A DNA stretch of 64,000 bases. Source: Gammaproteobacteria bacterium (GTDB lineage Bacteria; Pseudomonadota; Gammaproteobacteria; Thiohalomonadales; Thiohalomonadaceae). Positions 15,681-24,910 of the stretch are shown here, piece after piece; position 1 is the first letter of the stretch; the number at the start of each line of letters is the position of its first letter. The stretch spans positions 132,545 to 196,544 of the forward strand of contig JALOAT010000002.1 of the NCBI GenBank assembly GCA_023228645.1. Direction: 5' to 3'. Below the pieces are notes generated by a model. That model ran no database searches, was not told the origin of the DNA, and saw only the letters and a program-made list of their open reading frames with translations. Made by a program: the position numbers and the translations under genes.

Positions 15681-16934
15681 ATGCCCGAATCCGCACAGAC
15701 CGCCCTCGCCCAGCGTGCCGCACTGGTTAGGCAGCGGCGGCTCGCCACCTCACTGCTGCTGGTCATGGCGCTGATCTACGTGGGCACGCGCCAGGTGCCG
15801 GAGGCGCCCTATTGGCTCCAGCTGGTGCGCGCCGCCAGCGAGGCCGCTCTGGTGGGCGGGCTGGCCGACTGGTTTGCCATTACCGCGCTGTTTCGTCATC
15901 CCTTCGGTATCCCAATCCCGCATACCGCCATCATCCCGCGCAATCAGGCGCGCATCGGCAGCGCACTGGGTCGTTTCGTGGAGCGGCATTTCCTCGAGCC
16001 CGAGCTGCTCGCGCAGAAACTGCGTTCGCTGGACTTGGCCTCGCACCTGGCCGCTTGGCTGGCGGAACCGGCGCGGGCGCGACGGCTCGCGACGCGTATC
16101 GTGGCGGCGCTGCCGTGGGCGGTGCACGCGGCGGACGACCGTGCCCTGCGCGAATTCGCCCGGCGTGCGTTACAGGATCAACTCGCTCACGTGAACCTGG
16201 CGCCCATCCTCGGCGGCCTGCTGGAGGTGCTCAAGGCCGGCGGTCGGCACCAGGAACTGTTCGATCGTGCACTGGTAGCGGGCGCCGACCTGCTTGCGAA
16301 CAATGAAGAGCGCATCTATGCACTGGTCAACGACAAGAGCCGCTGGTGGGTGCCGCCAAGCATCGACCGCAGCATTGCGCGGCGTGTCATCGCCGGTTTG
16401 CATGAGCTGCTTGAGGAACTGGCCGACCGCGAGCACGAGGCACGGCGCGGTTTCGATGCGGCCACCCACGATTTCATCGAGCGCCTGAAACACTCACCCG
16501 AACTGCACGCACGTGTGGAGGGACTGAAGCGGGACCTCCTCGACAGCGCACCTATCCAGGACTATTTCACCGCGGTGTGGGATGAGCTGCGCGCACGAGT
16601 CGAGCAGGATGCCTCCGGCGAGGGCTCGCGCCTCGCCGAGGCCCTCGCCCATGCCCTCGCGGCGCTGGGGGCGACCTTGCTCAAGGACGATGCGGTACGC
16701 GCCCGCGTCAACCGTCGCATCGAGTCACTGACAGTGGAATTCGCCGTGCCCTGGCGCACCGAGATCGGCCGCTTCATCGCCGAGGTGGTGGAGAGCTGGG
16801 ACACGGCCACCATGACCGACCGCCTGGAGCTGGTGGTCGGCCGCGACCTGCAATTTATTCGCATCAACGGCACGCTGGTGGGGGCGCTGGTGGGCGTGCT
16901 GCTGTTCGTCGCCTCCGGCTGGCTGTTCCCCTGA
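15681..16934 (+). CDS. DUF445 family membrane protein (YjiN-like)
   Basis: A 417-residue protein with a hydrophobic N-terminal region (RRLATSLLLVMALIYVG), a conserved block EAALVGGLADWFAITALFRHP, and IPHTAIIPRNQARIG which are DUF445 hallmarks. The middle is long and helical, and a C-terminal membrane helix (GTLVGALVGVLLFVASGWLF) closes it. The family sits in the inner membrane with a large soluble part; its function is not known. The ATG at 15681 has only a weak ribosome-binding site. It stands alone before the bd oxidase genes. Confidence 0.88.
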   Translation: MPESAQTALAQRAALVRQRRLATSLLLVMALIYVGTRQVPEAPYWLQLVRAASEAALVGGLADWFAITALFRHPFGIPIPHTAIIPRNQARIGSALGRFVERHFLEPELLAQKLRSLDLASHLAAWLAEPARARRLATRIVAALPWAVHAADDRALREFARRALQDQLAHVNLAPILGGLLEVLKAGGRHQELFDRALVAGADLLANNEERIYALVNDKSRWWVPPSIDRSIARRVIAGLHELLEELADREHEARRGFDAATHDFIERLKHSPELHARVEGLKRDLLDSAPIQDYFTAVWDELRARVEQDASGEGSRLAEALAHALAALGATLLKDDAVRARVNRRIESLTVEFAVPWRTEIGRFIAEVVESWDTATMTDRLELVVGRDLQFIRINGTLVGALVGVLLFVASGWLFP

Positions 16935-17060
16935 GCTATGCTTCTGCGCCAGGCGTTGGTTCAATGCCTACGGTGGGCACGGCCCGCCCCATGATTGCGA
17001 ACAGCGCGGTCGGTTCCGCGACGCCGACCGTTTCTGAGCGGCCATGACGGAGGTGTGCGC

Positions 17061-18449
17061 ATGGATGCGCTGGCAGACCCCGTGTTGCTTTCGCGCCTGC
17101 AAATGGCCTTCACGTTGTCCTTTCACATCCTGTTTCCCACCCTGACCATCGGCCTGTCGGCCTTCCTGGTGTTCCTGCACGGGCGCTGGCTGTTGTTTCA
17201 CGACGACGCGGACATGCAGTTGTTCCGCTTCTGGACGCGCATCTTCGCCCTGGGCTTCGGTGTGGGCGTGGTCTCCGGCATCGTGTTGTCCTTCGAATTC
17301 GGCACCAACTTCGCGCCGTTCTCGCGCTTCACCGGCAACGTGCTCGCGCCCCTGTTGAGCTACGAAGTGCTGATGGCCTTTTTTCTCGAGGCGAGTTTCC
17401 TGCCCTTGCTGTTGTTCGGGTTCGGGCGCGTGGGTCCGCGTCTGCATTTCTTTGCCACCTCGATGGTCGCCACTGGCACGCTGTTGTCGGCGTTCTGGAT
17501 CCTGTCGGCCAATTCCTGGATGCACACGCCCGCCGGCCATGCGCTGCACGACGACGTGATCCACGTGACCGACTGGTTCGCGGCCATCTTCAACCCGTCC
17601 TTTCCCTACCGCTTCGCCCACATGGTGATGGCCTCGTTCCTGACCGGCGCCTTCGTGGTGGCCGGCGTGTCCGCATGGCATCTGTTGCGGGCGCGCTGTG
17701 AACCGCTCGCGCGCCACGCCCTTTCGCTCGCCCTGTGGGCGGCGCTGGTGTGTGCGCCGGCCCAGGTGCTGCTCGGCGATCTGCACGGCCTCAACACCCG
17801 GCAGGTGCAACCGGTGAAGCTGGCCGCCATGGAGGCGCTGTGGGAGACGCGTACGCATGCGCCGTTCGTGGTGTTCGCGTTGCCGGACCAGGCGGCGCAG
17901 CGCAACCGCTGGGAACTGGGGGTCCCGTTGGCAGGAAGTCTCATCCTCACGCACACGCCGGACGGGCGGGTGGCCGGGCTCGATCAGGTCACGCCCGCCG
18001 ACCGGCCGCACGTCGCCACCGTGTTCTGGGCCTTCCGGATCATGCTGTTCGTCGGATTCTTCCTGTTGGCACTGGCCGTCGCGGGCCTGATCCTGCGCCT
18101 GCGCGGTGCGCTGTATTCCCGTCGCTGGTACCTGCGCCTGCTGGTCGTCGCAAGCCCGCTCGGCTTCGTGGCCGTGCTCGCCGGCTGGACCGTCACCGAG
18201 GTGGGGCGTCAGCCCTGGGCTGTGCAGGGGCTGCTGCGTACGGCGGATGCCGCCACTCCGCTACCGGCAGCATCGGTGGGCGGTTCGGTCGTACTGTTCC
18301 TGCTTCTCTATAACGCCCTGCTGTTGGCGTTCCTGTATTTTCTTTATCGGCTCGTACGCAAGGGGCCCGAGGAGCAGGCGCCTGCGCGCAGGCCCGGGGC
18401 ATCGCCGCGCACCGCCTGGTATCCCTCCATGGAAGACGGGAGGCGCTGA
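17061..18449 (+). CDS. cydA: Cytochrome bd-type ubiquinol oxidase subunit I (CydA/CioA)
   Basis: Quinol-oxidising, oxygen-reducing subunit carrying haems b558, b595 and d in the inner membrane. The 462 residues begin MDALADPVLLSRLQMAFTLS; H22 in FHILFP is the conserved N-terminal haem ligand, and the quinol-site signature GRQPW occurs in TEVGRQPWAVQG. Multiple transmembrane helices are clear. The Q-loop is of the short type, which places it nearer CioA (cyanide-insensitive) than Escherichia CydA. The ATG at 17061 follows ACGGAGG; an upstream in-frame ATG at 16995 lacks support. The stop overlaps the start of the next gene (TGATG). I see no small CydX gene. Confidence 0.93.
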   Translation: MDALADPVLLSRLQMAFTLSFHILFPTLTIGLSAFLVFLHGRWLLFHDDADMQLFRFWTRIFALGFGVGVVSGIVLSFEFGTNFAPFSRFTGNVLAPLLSYEVLMAFFLEASFLPLLLFGFGRVGPRLHFFATSMVATGTLLSAFWILSANSWMHTPAGHALHDDVIHVTDWFAAIFNPSFPYRFAHMVMASFLTGAFVVAGVSAWHLLRARCEPLARHALSLALWAALVCAPAQVLLGDLHGLNTRQVQPVKLAAMEALWETRTHAPFVVFALPDQAAQRNRWELGVPLAGSLILTHTPDGRVAGLDQVTPADRPHVATVFWAFRIMLFVGFFLLALAVAGLILRLRGALYSRRWYLRLLVVASPLGFVAVLAGWTVTEVGRQPWAVQGLLRTADAATPLPAASVGGSVVLFLLLYNALLLAFLYFLYRLVRKGPEEQAPARRPGASPRTAWYPSMEDGRR

Positions 18450-19444
18450 TGGATTTGGTGCTCCTCGCCGCCGCCGTGATGGCCTTCGCGGTGGCCATGT
18501 ATGTGCTCCTCGACGGCTTCGACCTGGGGGTCGGGATCCTCTTTCCGTTCGCCCCGGACGACGCGGCACGGGAGCGCATGCTGGCGAGCGTGGCGCCGGT
18601 GTGGGATGGCAACGAGACTTGGTTGGTGCTCGGCGGTGTGACCCTGTTTGCCGCGTTTCCGCTCGCCTACAGCGTGATGCTGCCGGCCCTGTACCTGGGC
18701 ATCATCCTGTTTCTGACCGCGTTGGTGTTTCGTGGCGTGGTGTTCGAGTTCCGCCCACGCTCCACGCGCAAGCATGTCTGGAACGCAGCCTTCAGCGCCG
18801 GTTCCATGCTCGCGGCCTTCGCCCAGGGCATCGTGCTCGGCACGGTGGTGGAGGGCTTCGAGCTGGTGGACGGCCGCTATGCCGGTGGACCGTTCGGCTT
18901 CCTGAGTCCGTTCACCCTGATGACGGGTGTTGCCCTGGTCACGGGTTACGCGCTGCTCGGCGCCACCTGGCTCATCATCAAGACCGAAGGCGCACTTCAG
19001 GACTGGAGCTACCGCACGGCGCGACCCCTGGGATTGGCCTTGCTCGGCTTCATCGCCCTGGTGAGCCTGTGGACACCACTCGCCGAGCCCGCCATCGCGG
19101 CGCGCTGGTTCCGCTGGCCCAACCTGCTGTACCTGTCGCCCGTGCCCATCGCCACGGCCGCCCTGGGTTGGGGCCTGTGGACGTCGTTGCGCGCCCGGCG
19201 TGAACGCGCGCCGTTCGTGTTCAGCGTGCTGCTGTTCCTGCTGGCCTTTGCTGGCCTGGCCATCAGCATCTGGCCGTACATCGTGCCGCGCCATTACACC
19301 CTGTGGGATGCGGCTGCACAGCGCAGCAGCCTGGCATTCATCCTCACCGGGGTGGCGATCCTGCTGCCGCTGGTGCTCGGTTACACGTGGCACACCTACC
19401 GAATATTTCGCGGCAAGGTCCGCGATGGCGACGGCTATCACTGA
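18449..19444 (+). CDS. cydB: Cytochrome bd-type ubiquinol oxidase subunit II (CydB/CioB)
   Basis: Partner of the subunit I gene, overlapping it by one base. The 331-residue polytopic protein begins MDLVLLAAAVMAFAVAMYVLL and carries the family motifs LDGFDLGVGILFPF, VWDGNETWLVLGG and AFPLAYSVMLPALY. C-terminal IWPYIVPRHYTLWDAAA is also typical. It forms the pseudo-symmetric second half of the oxidase, without haem in most members. A terminal oxidase with high oxygen affinity would suit a microoxic sulfur oxidiser, but the window alone does not show when it is expressed. Confidence 0.94.
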   Translation: MDLVLLAAAVMAFAVAMYVLLDGFDLGVGILFPFAPDDAARERMLASVAPVWDGNETWLVLGGVTLFAAFPLAYSVMLPALYLGIILFLTALVFRGVVFEFRPRSTRKHVWNAAFSAGSMLAAFAQGIVLGTVVEGFELVDGRYAGGPFGFLSPFTLMTGVALVTGYALLGATWLIIKTEGALQDWSYRTARPLGLALLGFIALVSLWTPLAEPAIAARWFRWPNLLYLSPVPIATAALGWGLWTSLRARRERAPFVFSVLLFLLAFAGLAISIWPYIVPRHYTLWDAAAQRSSLAFILTGVAILLPLVLGYTWHTYRIFRGKVRDGDGYH

Positions 19445-19548
19445 CGTGGATTTTCCAGGCGAACCGGCTCACGTAAACCGCAAGCGGCGCTTGCGCGTTG
19501 CCGGGATCGGGACTGAAGATAAGCCACCGGTCAATCCGTGGGAGAAGC

Positions 19549-20725
19549 ATGGACACCGAACTCGTCGCACAGGCAGAACGCCAGGCCATTGCGCTGCTCA
19601 GGCGCAATCTCACCGAGGCCGGCATCCTGGCGGCCACGCCCTCTGCGCCTGCCGCCGAGCGGCGCTATACGCGCGTCTTCGCGCCTTCGGGATGCTGGCG
19701 AGCGGGGATGCGGAACTCGCTGACGGCGCGGAACGCAGTCTGCTCACCCTCGCCGCGCATCAGGCCGACAACGGCCAGATTCCCAAGTACGTGGACCCGC
19801 ACAACGGCGACGCCGATTTCTGGTCGTGGGCTGTATCGATGCCACCCTGTGGTGGCTGCTGGCGGTCGATCACCTGGCGCGTCAGGGGCGCGCCGCGTTG
19901 CGCGAACGCCTGGCGCCGTCCATCCGGCGCGCGCTCGGCTGGCTGCATTGCCAGGAACATCCGCGTTTGTGTCTATTACAGCAAAACGAGGCCAGCGATT
20001 GGGCCGACATCATGCCGCGTTCCGGTTTCGTGTTGTACAGCAATGCCCTGTGGTACGCGGTGAAACGGCGCTTCGGGCTGCCGAACGCGGAGGCCACGCG
20101 CTACCACTTCAATCACCTGTTCTACCCGTTCTCCCGCGAGGTCCCCGAATATCATCGCCTGCGCCTCTTGGGGCGCTACGTGCGCAACCAGGCTCGCCGA
20201 GACAGCCTCTATCTCAGCTTCGTGAATTTCGCCTCCTGCGGAGACGAGGGCGACGTGCTCGGCAATCTGTTGGCGATTCTCTGCGGCTTGGCGGGTGACG
20301 CCCCGGCGCAGCGCATTTTGCATGCGCTCAAGGGCCATGGCGTGGAGGCGCCGGCGCCGGTGCGCGCGGTCTGCATGCCCATCGCGCAGGATGCGCCGCT
20401 GTGGCGAAACTACATGATGCGCCACCGCCAGAACCTGCCGTGGCGTTATCACAACGGCGGCGCCTGGCCCTTCATCGGCGGCTTCTGGGTACTGGCGCTG
20501 GCGGGGCTCGGGCGCACGGCGGAGGCGCGTGCCGCGCTTGTCGACCTGGCCGCGGCGAACCGACGCGATGACTGGCGCTTCACCGAATGGTTCGACGGCC
20601 GCAGCGGGGCGCCCGGCGGCATGGCCGGCCAGAGCTGGAACGCGGCCATGTTTCTGCTGGCCATGCACGGTGTCGAGGCGCGCGTATTCCCTATTCTTCC
20701 ACGCGAAACCCGACCTTCACCCTGA
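19549..20725 (+). pseudogene. Frameshifted six-hairpin glycosidase (GH100/neutral invertase-like)
   Basis: The coding signal runs through three reading frames. It starts at ATG 19549 (GGGAGA upstream; MDTELVAQAERQAIALLRR) and reaches YTRVFA near 19682. It then continues in a second frame from AFGMLASGDAELADGAE to GDADFW near 19823, and in a third from VGCIDATLWWLLAVDHLA (19826) to 20725. The order of conserved pieces, ending WRYHNGGAWPFIGGFW, matches an (alpha/alpha)6-barrel glycosidase related to neutral invertases or amylo-1,6-glucosidases. The first break looks like a small deletion, the second like a single missing base. Real inactivation or sequencing error are both possible. Its end overlaps the dodecin gene by 35 bases, convergently. 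Confidence 0.75.
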
Positions 20726-20900
20726 CCTGCCAGTGGGCAATGCGCCCGTTCGTCAGGTTGCCGCGCGTTTCCAGGACCTCGAACCAGTCCAGATTGCGCA
20801 GGCTTTCCCCCGCGCGCGCGATGGCGTTCTGCACGGCATCATCGCTGCTTGTGGTCGACGAGCCGACCAGTTCAACAAGCTTATACACGTGATCACCCAT
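20691..20900 (-). CDS. Dodecin family flavin-binding protein
   Basis: A 69-residue protein that assembles as a hollow dodecamer storing flavin, thought to buffer free FMN/riboflavin. The sequence is typical: MGDHVYKLVELVGSS, then DDAVQNAIARAGESLRNLDW with the flavin-stacking Trp, and GRIAHWQVRVKVGFRVE at the end. AAGGAG sits seven bases before the ATG. It is convergent with the broken glycosidase. Confidence 0.93.
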   Translation of the reverse strand: MGDHVYKLVELVGSSTTSSDDAVQNAIARAGESLRNLDWFEVLETRGNLTNGRIAHWQVRVKVGFRVEE

Positions 20901-21156
20901 GCCGTTTCTCCTTGCGAGAACTTCGTCAAGTCTAGTGTACGGTCCGTTTTCCAGGGCGCCGCGCGTACAGGCGCGGGGGTGTTCGCCCGGAAATTTTTGC
21001 TTCGGGGCGGGACCCGATAACGTGGGGATGGACTGACGGCGCAACGCGGATAAAATACGCCTCCGCCGCCGGGTAGTGGTGTTAGGCCGGAAGCCTTGCG
21101 TGTAGCGCGGATAGGAGAGTCAAGCCCCTTCGAGTTGCTGTGAGAGCGAACCTGCC

Positions 21157-21804
21157 ATGATTCTCAAGACGTCTGATGGTTACGAATTCGAGGCCTATCT
21201 GACCGGCCCGGACGACGCCAAGCGCGCCATACTCATCGTCCACGATTGGTGGGGTGTTCTCGATTACAACAAGCGCTGGGCCGATCGCTTTGCTGAACAG
21301 GGCTACAAGGCAATGGTGATCGATCTCTATGACGGCGAGCGCGCCCGTTCCCCCGAAGAGGCGGGCGAGATGATGCGCGCCCTGGATCAGGATCAGGCCG
21401 ACAGCAAGCTCATCGCCGCCACCGACCTGCTCAAACAGGGCGGCCGCAAGGTGGCAAGCCTCGGCTGGTCGCTCGGTGGACGTCAGGCCATGCAGGCCGC
21501 GCTGCTCGACCCGGATGCCGTCAAGGCCGCGGTACTGTTCTACTGCCGCATGCTCACCGATTCCACCCAGCTGGCGCAGCTCGGCGGTCCGGTGTTCGCC
21601 GTGTACGCCAAGAACGAGCAGACCTGGCCGGCCAAGATGGACAAGTTCAACGCCGCCATGGAAACCGTCGGCAAACCCGTCGAGACCCTGTGCTACGACG
21701 CCGCACACGGCTTCGTGAATCCCACCAGCGATCGCTACAACGCCGAAATGGCGGAAGATGCCTGGCAGCAGGTGCGCGACTTCCTCGATCGAGCCTTGAA
21801 CTGA
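21157..21804 (+). CDS. Dienelactone hydrolase family alpha/beta hydrolase
   Basis: A 215-residue cytoplasmic alpha/beta hydrolase. The fold is marked by AILIVHDWWGVLDYN (oxyanion region), the nucleophile elbow GWSLGG, and a catalytic His in AAHGFVN. True dienelactone hydrolases have Cys at the elbow (GYCLGG type); here it is Ser, so this is a family member with unproved substrate rather than a chloroaromatic-pathway enzyme. No catabolic genes are adjacent. The gene seems to be a single unit between dodecin and mutH. Confidence 0.82.
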   Translation: MILKTSDGYEFEAYLTGPDDAKRAILIVHDWWGVLDYNKRWADRFAEQGYKAMVIDLYDGERARSPEEAGEMMRALDQDQADSKLIAATDLLKQGGRKVASLGWSLGGRQAMQAALLDPDAVKAAVLFYCRMLTDSTQLAQLGGPVFAVYAKNEQTWPAKMDKFNAAMETVGKPVETLCYDAAHGFVNPTSDRYNAEMAEDAWQQVRDFLDRALN

Positions 21805-21855
21805 GGGCACTCGCGTTTTTGCATGGGTTGGTCGTGCGCTGACGCGAGACGAATT

Positions 21856-21988
21856 CAACGCAGAGATACAAAGACGAAAATCAGAGGTGCCGGACGGTGA
21901 TGTTCGGTTCGGTATCTCTGTTGATGCACGTTCGAGTACGCCCCCTCCTTTAACGCTCCGTTTTCCCGGCCTCGGTGCCTCTGTGTTA
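21856..21988. repeat. AACGCAGAG-type inverted repeat between hydrolase gene and mutH
   Basis: The left arm begins AACGCAGAGATACAAAGACG at 21857 and the right arm is GCCTCGGTGCCTCTGTGTTA ending at 21988, a degenerate inverted copy. The same family occurs at 36364-36500 and 53613-53701. The right arm supplies the TAA stop of mutH (bases 21986-21988, minus strand). Confidence 0.65.
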
Positions 21989-22672
21989 ATCCCTTTCCTC
22001 GCGCACGGCGCAATAGTGCGCTGAGAGGATCGCTGCCGTGAACGAGGCCCGCAGATAGAAGCCGCGCGGATTGGCGAGCACGCGTGCACCGTCGGTGCCG
22101 AGGGCGCGGCGGCGTGCACGCCCGTGGGGTGCCTTGGGCCGGATCTGCATCACCTCGCCGAAACGCGCGCTCAGGCGATCCAGCGTGCCCGTGTGGACGA
22201 ATTCCATGAGATCCTCGTAGTCACGCCGCAGCAGGGCCTCTTCGTGCGCATCCGGACTCCATAACAGTGCGCTGCCGATACGGCGCTCAGCGAGCGGAAT
22301 GGCCGCGTCCGCCTGCACCGGTACCCACAACACCCGGGCAAGTTTACGGCGCACCCACGATTGCTCCCAGGTTTCACCCAGCGCACCGTCCAACGGCACC
22401 ATGCAGACGTAGGTGGACTCGCGCGGCCGGCCGCGCGCGTCGATGGGCAGGGTCTTCAGCTCCACCCCTAAATGCGGGAAATCCGGCTGCGGCAGCGAAG
22501 CGGAACTGGCGCCGAGCAGCGTTTCCAGCAATTCACCAATCCAACCCTTGTTGCGGCGCAGGTCCGGCGGCACGGCGACGCCTGCGCGCAAGGCCGCGTC
22601 CTGCAGACGCAGCCCGGCAAACGCACGCGCTCGCTGCAACAACTCCTGCTCGGTGTTCGGGGGTAATCGCAT
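21986..22672 (-). CDS. mutH: DNA mismatch repair endonuclease MutH
   Basis: Nicks the unmethylated strand at hemimethylated GATC sites when activated by MutS-MutL. The 228 residues align with the Escherichia enzyme in full. The catalytic D...ExK triad is D64, E71 and K73 in PDFPHLGVELKTLP, and K110 in WVRRKLARVLWVP matches the further catalytic lysine. NKGWIGELLE near residue 45 supplies the conserved Glu. MutH is a gammaproteobacterial marker and implies Dam methylation in this organism. The gene stands alone; its stop codon lies in a dispersed repeat arm. Confidence 0.95.
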   Translation of the reverse strand: MRLPPNTEQELLQRARAFAGLRLQDAALRAGVAVPPDLRRNKGWIGELLETLLGASSASLPQPDFPHLGVELKTLPIDARGRPRESTYVCMVPLDGALGETWEQSWVRRKLARVLWVPVQADAAIPLAERRIGSALLWSPDAHEEALLRRDYEDLMEFVHTGTLDRLSARFGEVMQIRPKAPHGRARRRALGTDGARVLANPRGFYLRASFTAAILSAHYCAVREERD

Positions 22673-22785
22673 GGCAGGCGAGTATGGCGATGCGGGGAAT
22701 TCCTGTCGAGCGTGCCCGACGCGGTGATGGTTCTAACCGTCACGCCGCCGCGTTATGCTGCCGAGAATTGACCGGGAAACTAACC

Positions 22786-23376
22786 ATGAATAAGCCCTTG
22801 GACGATGCAGCCCTCGACACCTTGTTCCGCAACGCGCGCAGCTTCAGTTACTGGCTCGACAAGCCGGTGAGCGACGCGCAGCTGCACGCACTCTACGCGT
22901 TGATGAAGTGGGGGCCGACCGCCGCCAACTGCGGCCCGGCGCGCCTGGTGTTCGTGAAGAGCACGGAGGCAAAGGCACGCCTCGCACCCTGCCTCAGTGA
23001 GGGCAACGTGGCCAAATCCATGAGCGCACCGGTGGTCGCGATTGTCGCCATGGATATGGAATTCCATGAAAAACTCCCACGCCTGTTCCCGCATACCGAT
23101 GCAAGGTCGTGGTACGCCGGTAAACCCGAGGCGATCCACAACACGGCGTTTCGTAACAGCAGCCTGCAAGGTGCCTATCTGATCCTGGCAGCGCGCAGCC
23201 TCGGCCTCGATTGCGGTCCCATGTCGGGCTTTGACGCGAAGAAACTCGACGCCGCGTTCTTTCCGGGCCGGCCCTGGCAATCGAACTTCATCTGTGCACT
23301 CGGCTATGGTGACGTGACCCGGCTGCATCCGCGTGGACCGCGTCTTGACTTCGACGAGGCGTGCCGCATCGAATAA
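22786..23376 (+). CDS. Nitroreductase family protein (RutE/HadB-like malonic semialdehyde reductase)
   Basis: A 196-residue FMN flavoprotein of the nitroreductase fold. It matches the RutE subgroup: LFRNARSFSYWLDKPV at the start, LMKWGPTAANCGPARLVFV, and DCGPMSGFD near residue 145. In Escherichia RutE reduces malonic semialdehyde in pyrimidine breakdown, but no other rut genes are here, so a general NAD(P)H-dependent reductase role is as likely. The ATG at 22786 is chosen from the family's N-terminal length; the longer frame upstream is the antisense of mutH. Confidence 0.88.
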   Translation: MNKPLDDAALDTLFRNARSFSYWLDKPVSDAQLHALYALMKWGPTAANCGPARLVFVKSTEAKARLAPCLSEGNVAKSMSAPVVAIVAMDMEFHEKLPRLFPHTDARSWYAGKPEAIHNTAFRNSSLQGAYLILAARSLGLDCGPMSGFDAKKLDAAFFPGRPWQSNFICALGYGDVTRLHPRGPRLDFDEACRIE

Positions 23377-23388
23377 CCGGGGCGGCCG

Positions 23389-24324
23389 TCACTCCGTTTC
23401 ATTGGGTCTGCGCCAGCCCATGCGGTGGAGCAGATGGGCGGTGTGCGGCGTTTCCGGCTGGAGCGTGGTGTGCTCGATGCCGTGACTGTCGTGCAGCAAC
23501 CGGTTCAATTGCGCCAGCGTCGACTGCCACTGGGTCAGGTCGTCCAGCACCACATGGGCCGAGAGCGCCACTTTTCCCGACGACAACACCCAGATATGCA
23601 GGTCATGCACCGAGGTGACGTGCGGCAGGCTGAGCACGTCCCGCGCCACCACCGCCAGATCGATGTGGTGGGGCACACCTTCCATCACCACGTGCAGGCT
23701 CTCGGCGATCATGTGCAACGTGGAGTAGAGAAGCAGCAGGCACACCAGTATGGCCAGTAGCGGGTCGATGGGGGTCCAGCCCGTGAGGTAGATGACCACG
23801 CCGGAGGCGAGTGCCGCCACGGAGCCGAGCAGATCCCCCATGACGTGCAACAGCGCCGCACGGGTGTTGAGGGTGCGCTCGCCGCGCGTCAGCGTCCAGG
23901 CGACCACGAGGTTAATCAACAGGCCGGCGCCCGCCACGGCCATCAGACCGCCGGCCTTCACAGGCGTGGGTGTGTGGAGGCGGTCCCAGGCCTCAACGCT
24001 GATCGCCGCGATCACCGCAAACATGAACAGCGCGTTCAGTAACGCGGCGATCACCTCGGCGCGGCCGAGGCCGTAAGAATGGCGTTTCGAGGGCGGGCGT
24101 GTGGCGAGCCAGGCGGCGACGGCCGCAAGCCCGAGGGCCAGGGCATCGGTGACCATGTGGCCTGCATCACTGAGCAGGGCCAGCGACCCGGACCACAGGC
24201 CGCCCACGACCTCGATGGCCGCGAAGCCGAGGGTGAGGGTCAGTGCATAGCGCAGCTGCCGGCCGCCGGAGGCTGGATGGTCATGACGACGAGGGCCGTG
24301 ACGGTGATGAGTGTGAGCCGGCAT
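23389..24324 (-). CDS. Cation diffusion facilitator (CzcD/ZitB-type zinc exporter)
   Basis: A 311-residue inner-membrane antiporter exporting Zn, Cd or Co in exchange for protons. It begins with a His-rich cytoplasmic stretch (HTHHRHGPRRHDH), then six membrane helices. The metal site motifs are SLALLSDAGHMVTDALAL in helix II and LLHVMGDLLGSVAAL in helix V, both with the His/Asp pair typical of zinc transporters. The C-terminal cytoplasmic domain includes SVHDLHIWVLSSG. The ATG at 24324 is preferred; the longer in-frame region upstream looks non-coding. It lies 35 bases downstream of moaC on the same strand. Confidence 0.92.
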   Translation of the reverse strand: MPAHTHHRHGPRRHDHPASGGRQLRYALTLTLGFAAIEVVGGLWSGSLALLSDAGHMVTDALALGLAAVAAWLATRPPSKRHSYGLGRAEVIAALLNALFMFAVIAAISVEAWDRLHTPTPVKAGGLMAVAGAGLLINLVVAWTLTRGERTLNTRAALLHVMGDLLGSVAALASGVVIYLTGWTPIDPLLAILVCLLLLYSTLHMIAESLHVVMEGVPHHIDLAVVARDVLSLPHVTSVHDLHIWVLSSGKVALSAHVVLDDLTQWQSTLAQLNRLLHDSHGIEHTTLQPETPHTAHLLHRMGWRRPNETE

Positions 24325-24359
24325 CACGGAAGTGTACTGCGTGCAGGGGGCAGTGCGGT

Positions 24360-24839
24360 TCAGGTTTCGGCGCGCCAGGTGCCGGATTTTCCGCCGCTCT
24401 TTTCCAGCAGACGCACGCCTCCGATGAGCATGCCGCGATCCACCGCCTTGCACATGTCATAGACGGTGAGCAGCGCAACCTGCACGGCCGTGAGCGCCTC
24501 CATTTCGACACCCGTCGACCCCACCGTTTCCGCTGTGACGCGGCAATGCACTGCTGGCGGGTTCTGTCCGGTCGTGAAGGCGAGGTCTACGTGCGTCAGT
24601 GCGACGGGATGGCAAAGTGGGATCAACTCCGCGGTGCGCTTCGCCGCCATGATGCCCGCGATGCGTGCTACGCCGAGCACATCACCTTTTTTATGGCTAC
24701 CTTGTTCGATCAAGGACAAGGTTTCGGCACGCATGACGATGCGACCTTCGGCGACGGCGATGCGGCGTGTGGCGGGCTTCGCGCCCACATCGACCATGTG
24801 GGCGTCGCCGGCGCTGTTGAAGTGGGTGAGTTCGTTCAT
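24360..24839 (-). CDS. moaC: Cyclic pyranopterin monophosphate synthase MoaC
   Basis: Converts the MoaA product to cyclic pyranopterin monophosphate in molybdenum cofactor synthesis. The 159 residues contain the signatures ARIAGIMAAKRTAELIPLCHPV, VHCRVTAETVGSTGVEMEAL and YDMCKAVDRGM, with the catalytic Lys and Asp. The start at 24839 (MNELTHFNS) matches the family. It is transcribed divergently from moaD and moaE, 71 bases apart, so the pathway genes share one promoter region. moaA is not in the window. Confidence 0.96.
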   Translation of the reverse strand: MNELTHFNSAGDAHMVDVGAKPATRRIAVAEGRIVMRAETLSLIEQGSHKKGDVLGVARIAGIMAAKRTAELIPLCHPVALTHVDLAFTTGQNPPAVHCRVTAETVGSTGVEMEALTAVQVALLTVYDMCKAVDRGMLIGGVRLLEKSGGKSGTWRAET

Positions 24840-24910
24840 GGGGGCGCGTTGGTGGCAAGGGCGGTTCATGATAGGCTGCCCCGAAAAGTGCTGCAAACCG
24901 GACCAATACC

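Noticed and set aside
16968..18011. 347-residue minus-strand frame across cydA
   Set aside because: Antisense to a clear oxidase gene; Gln/His/Arg-rich shadow composition.
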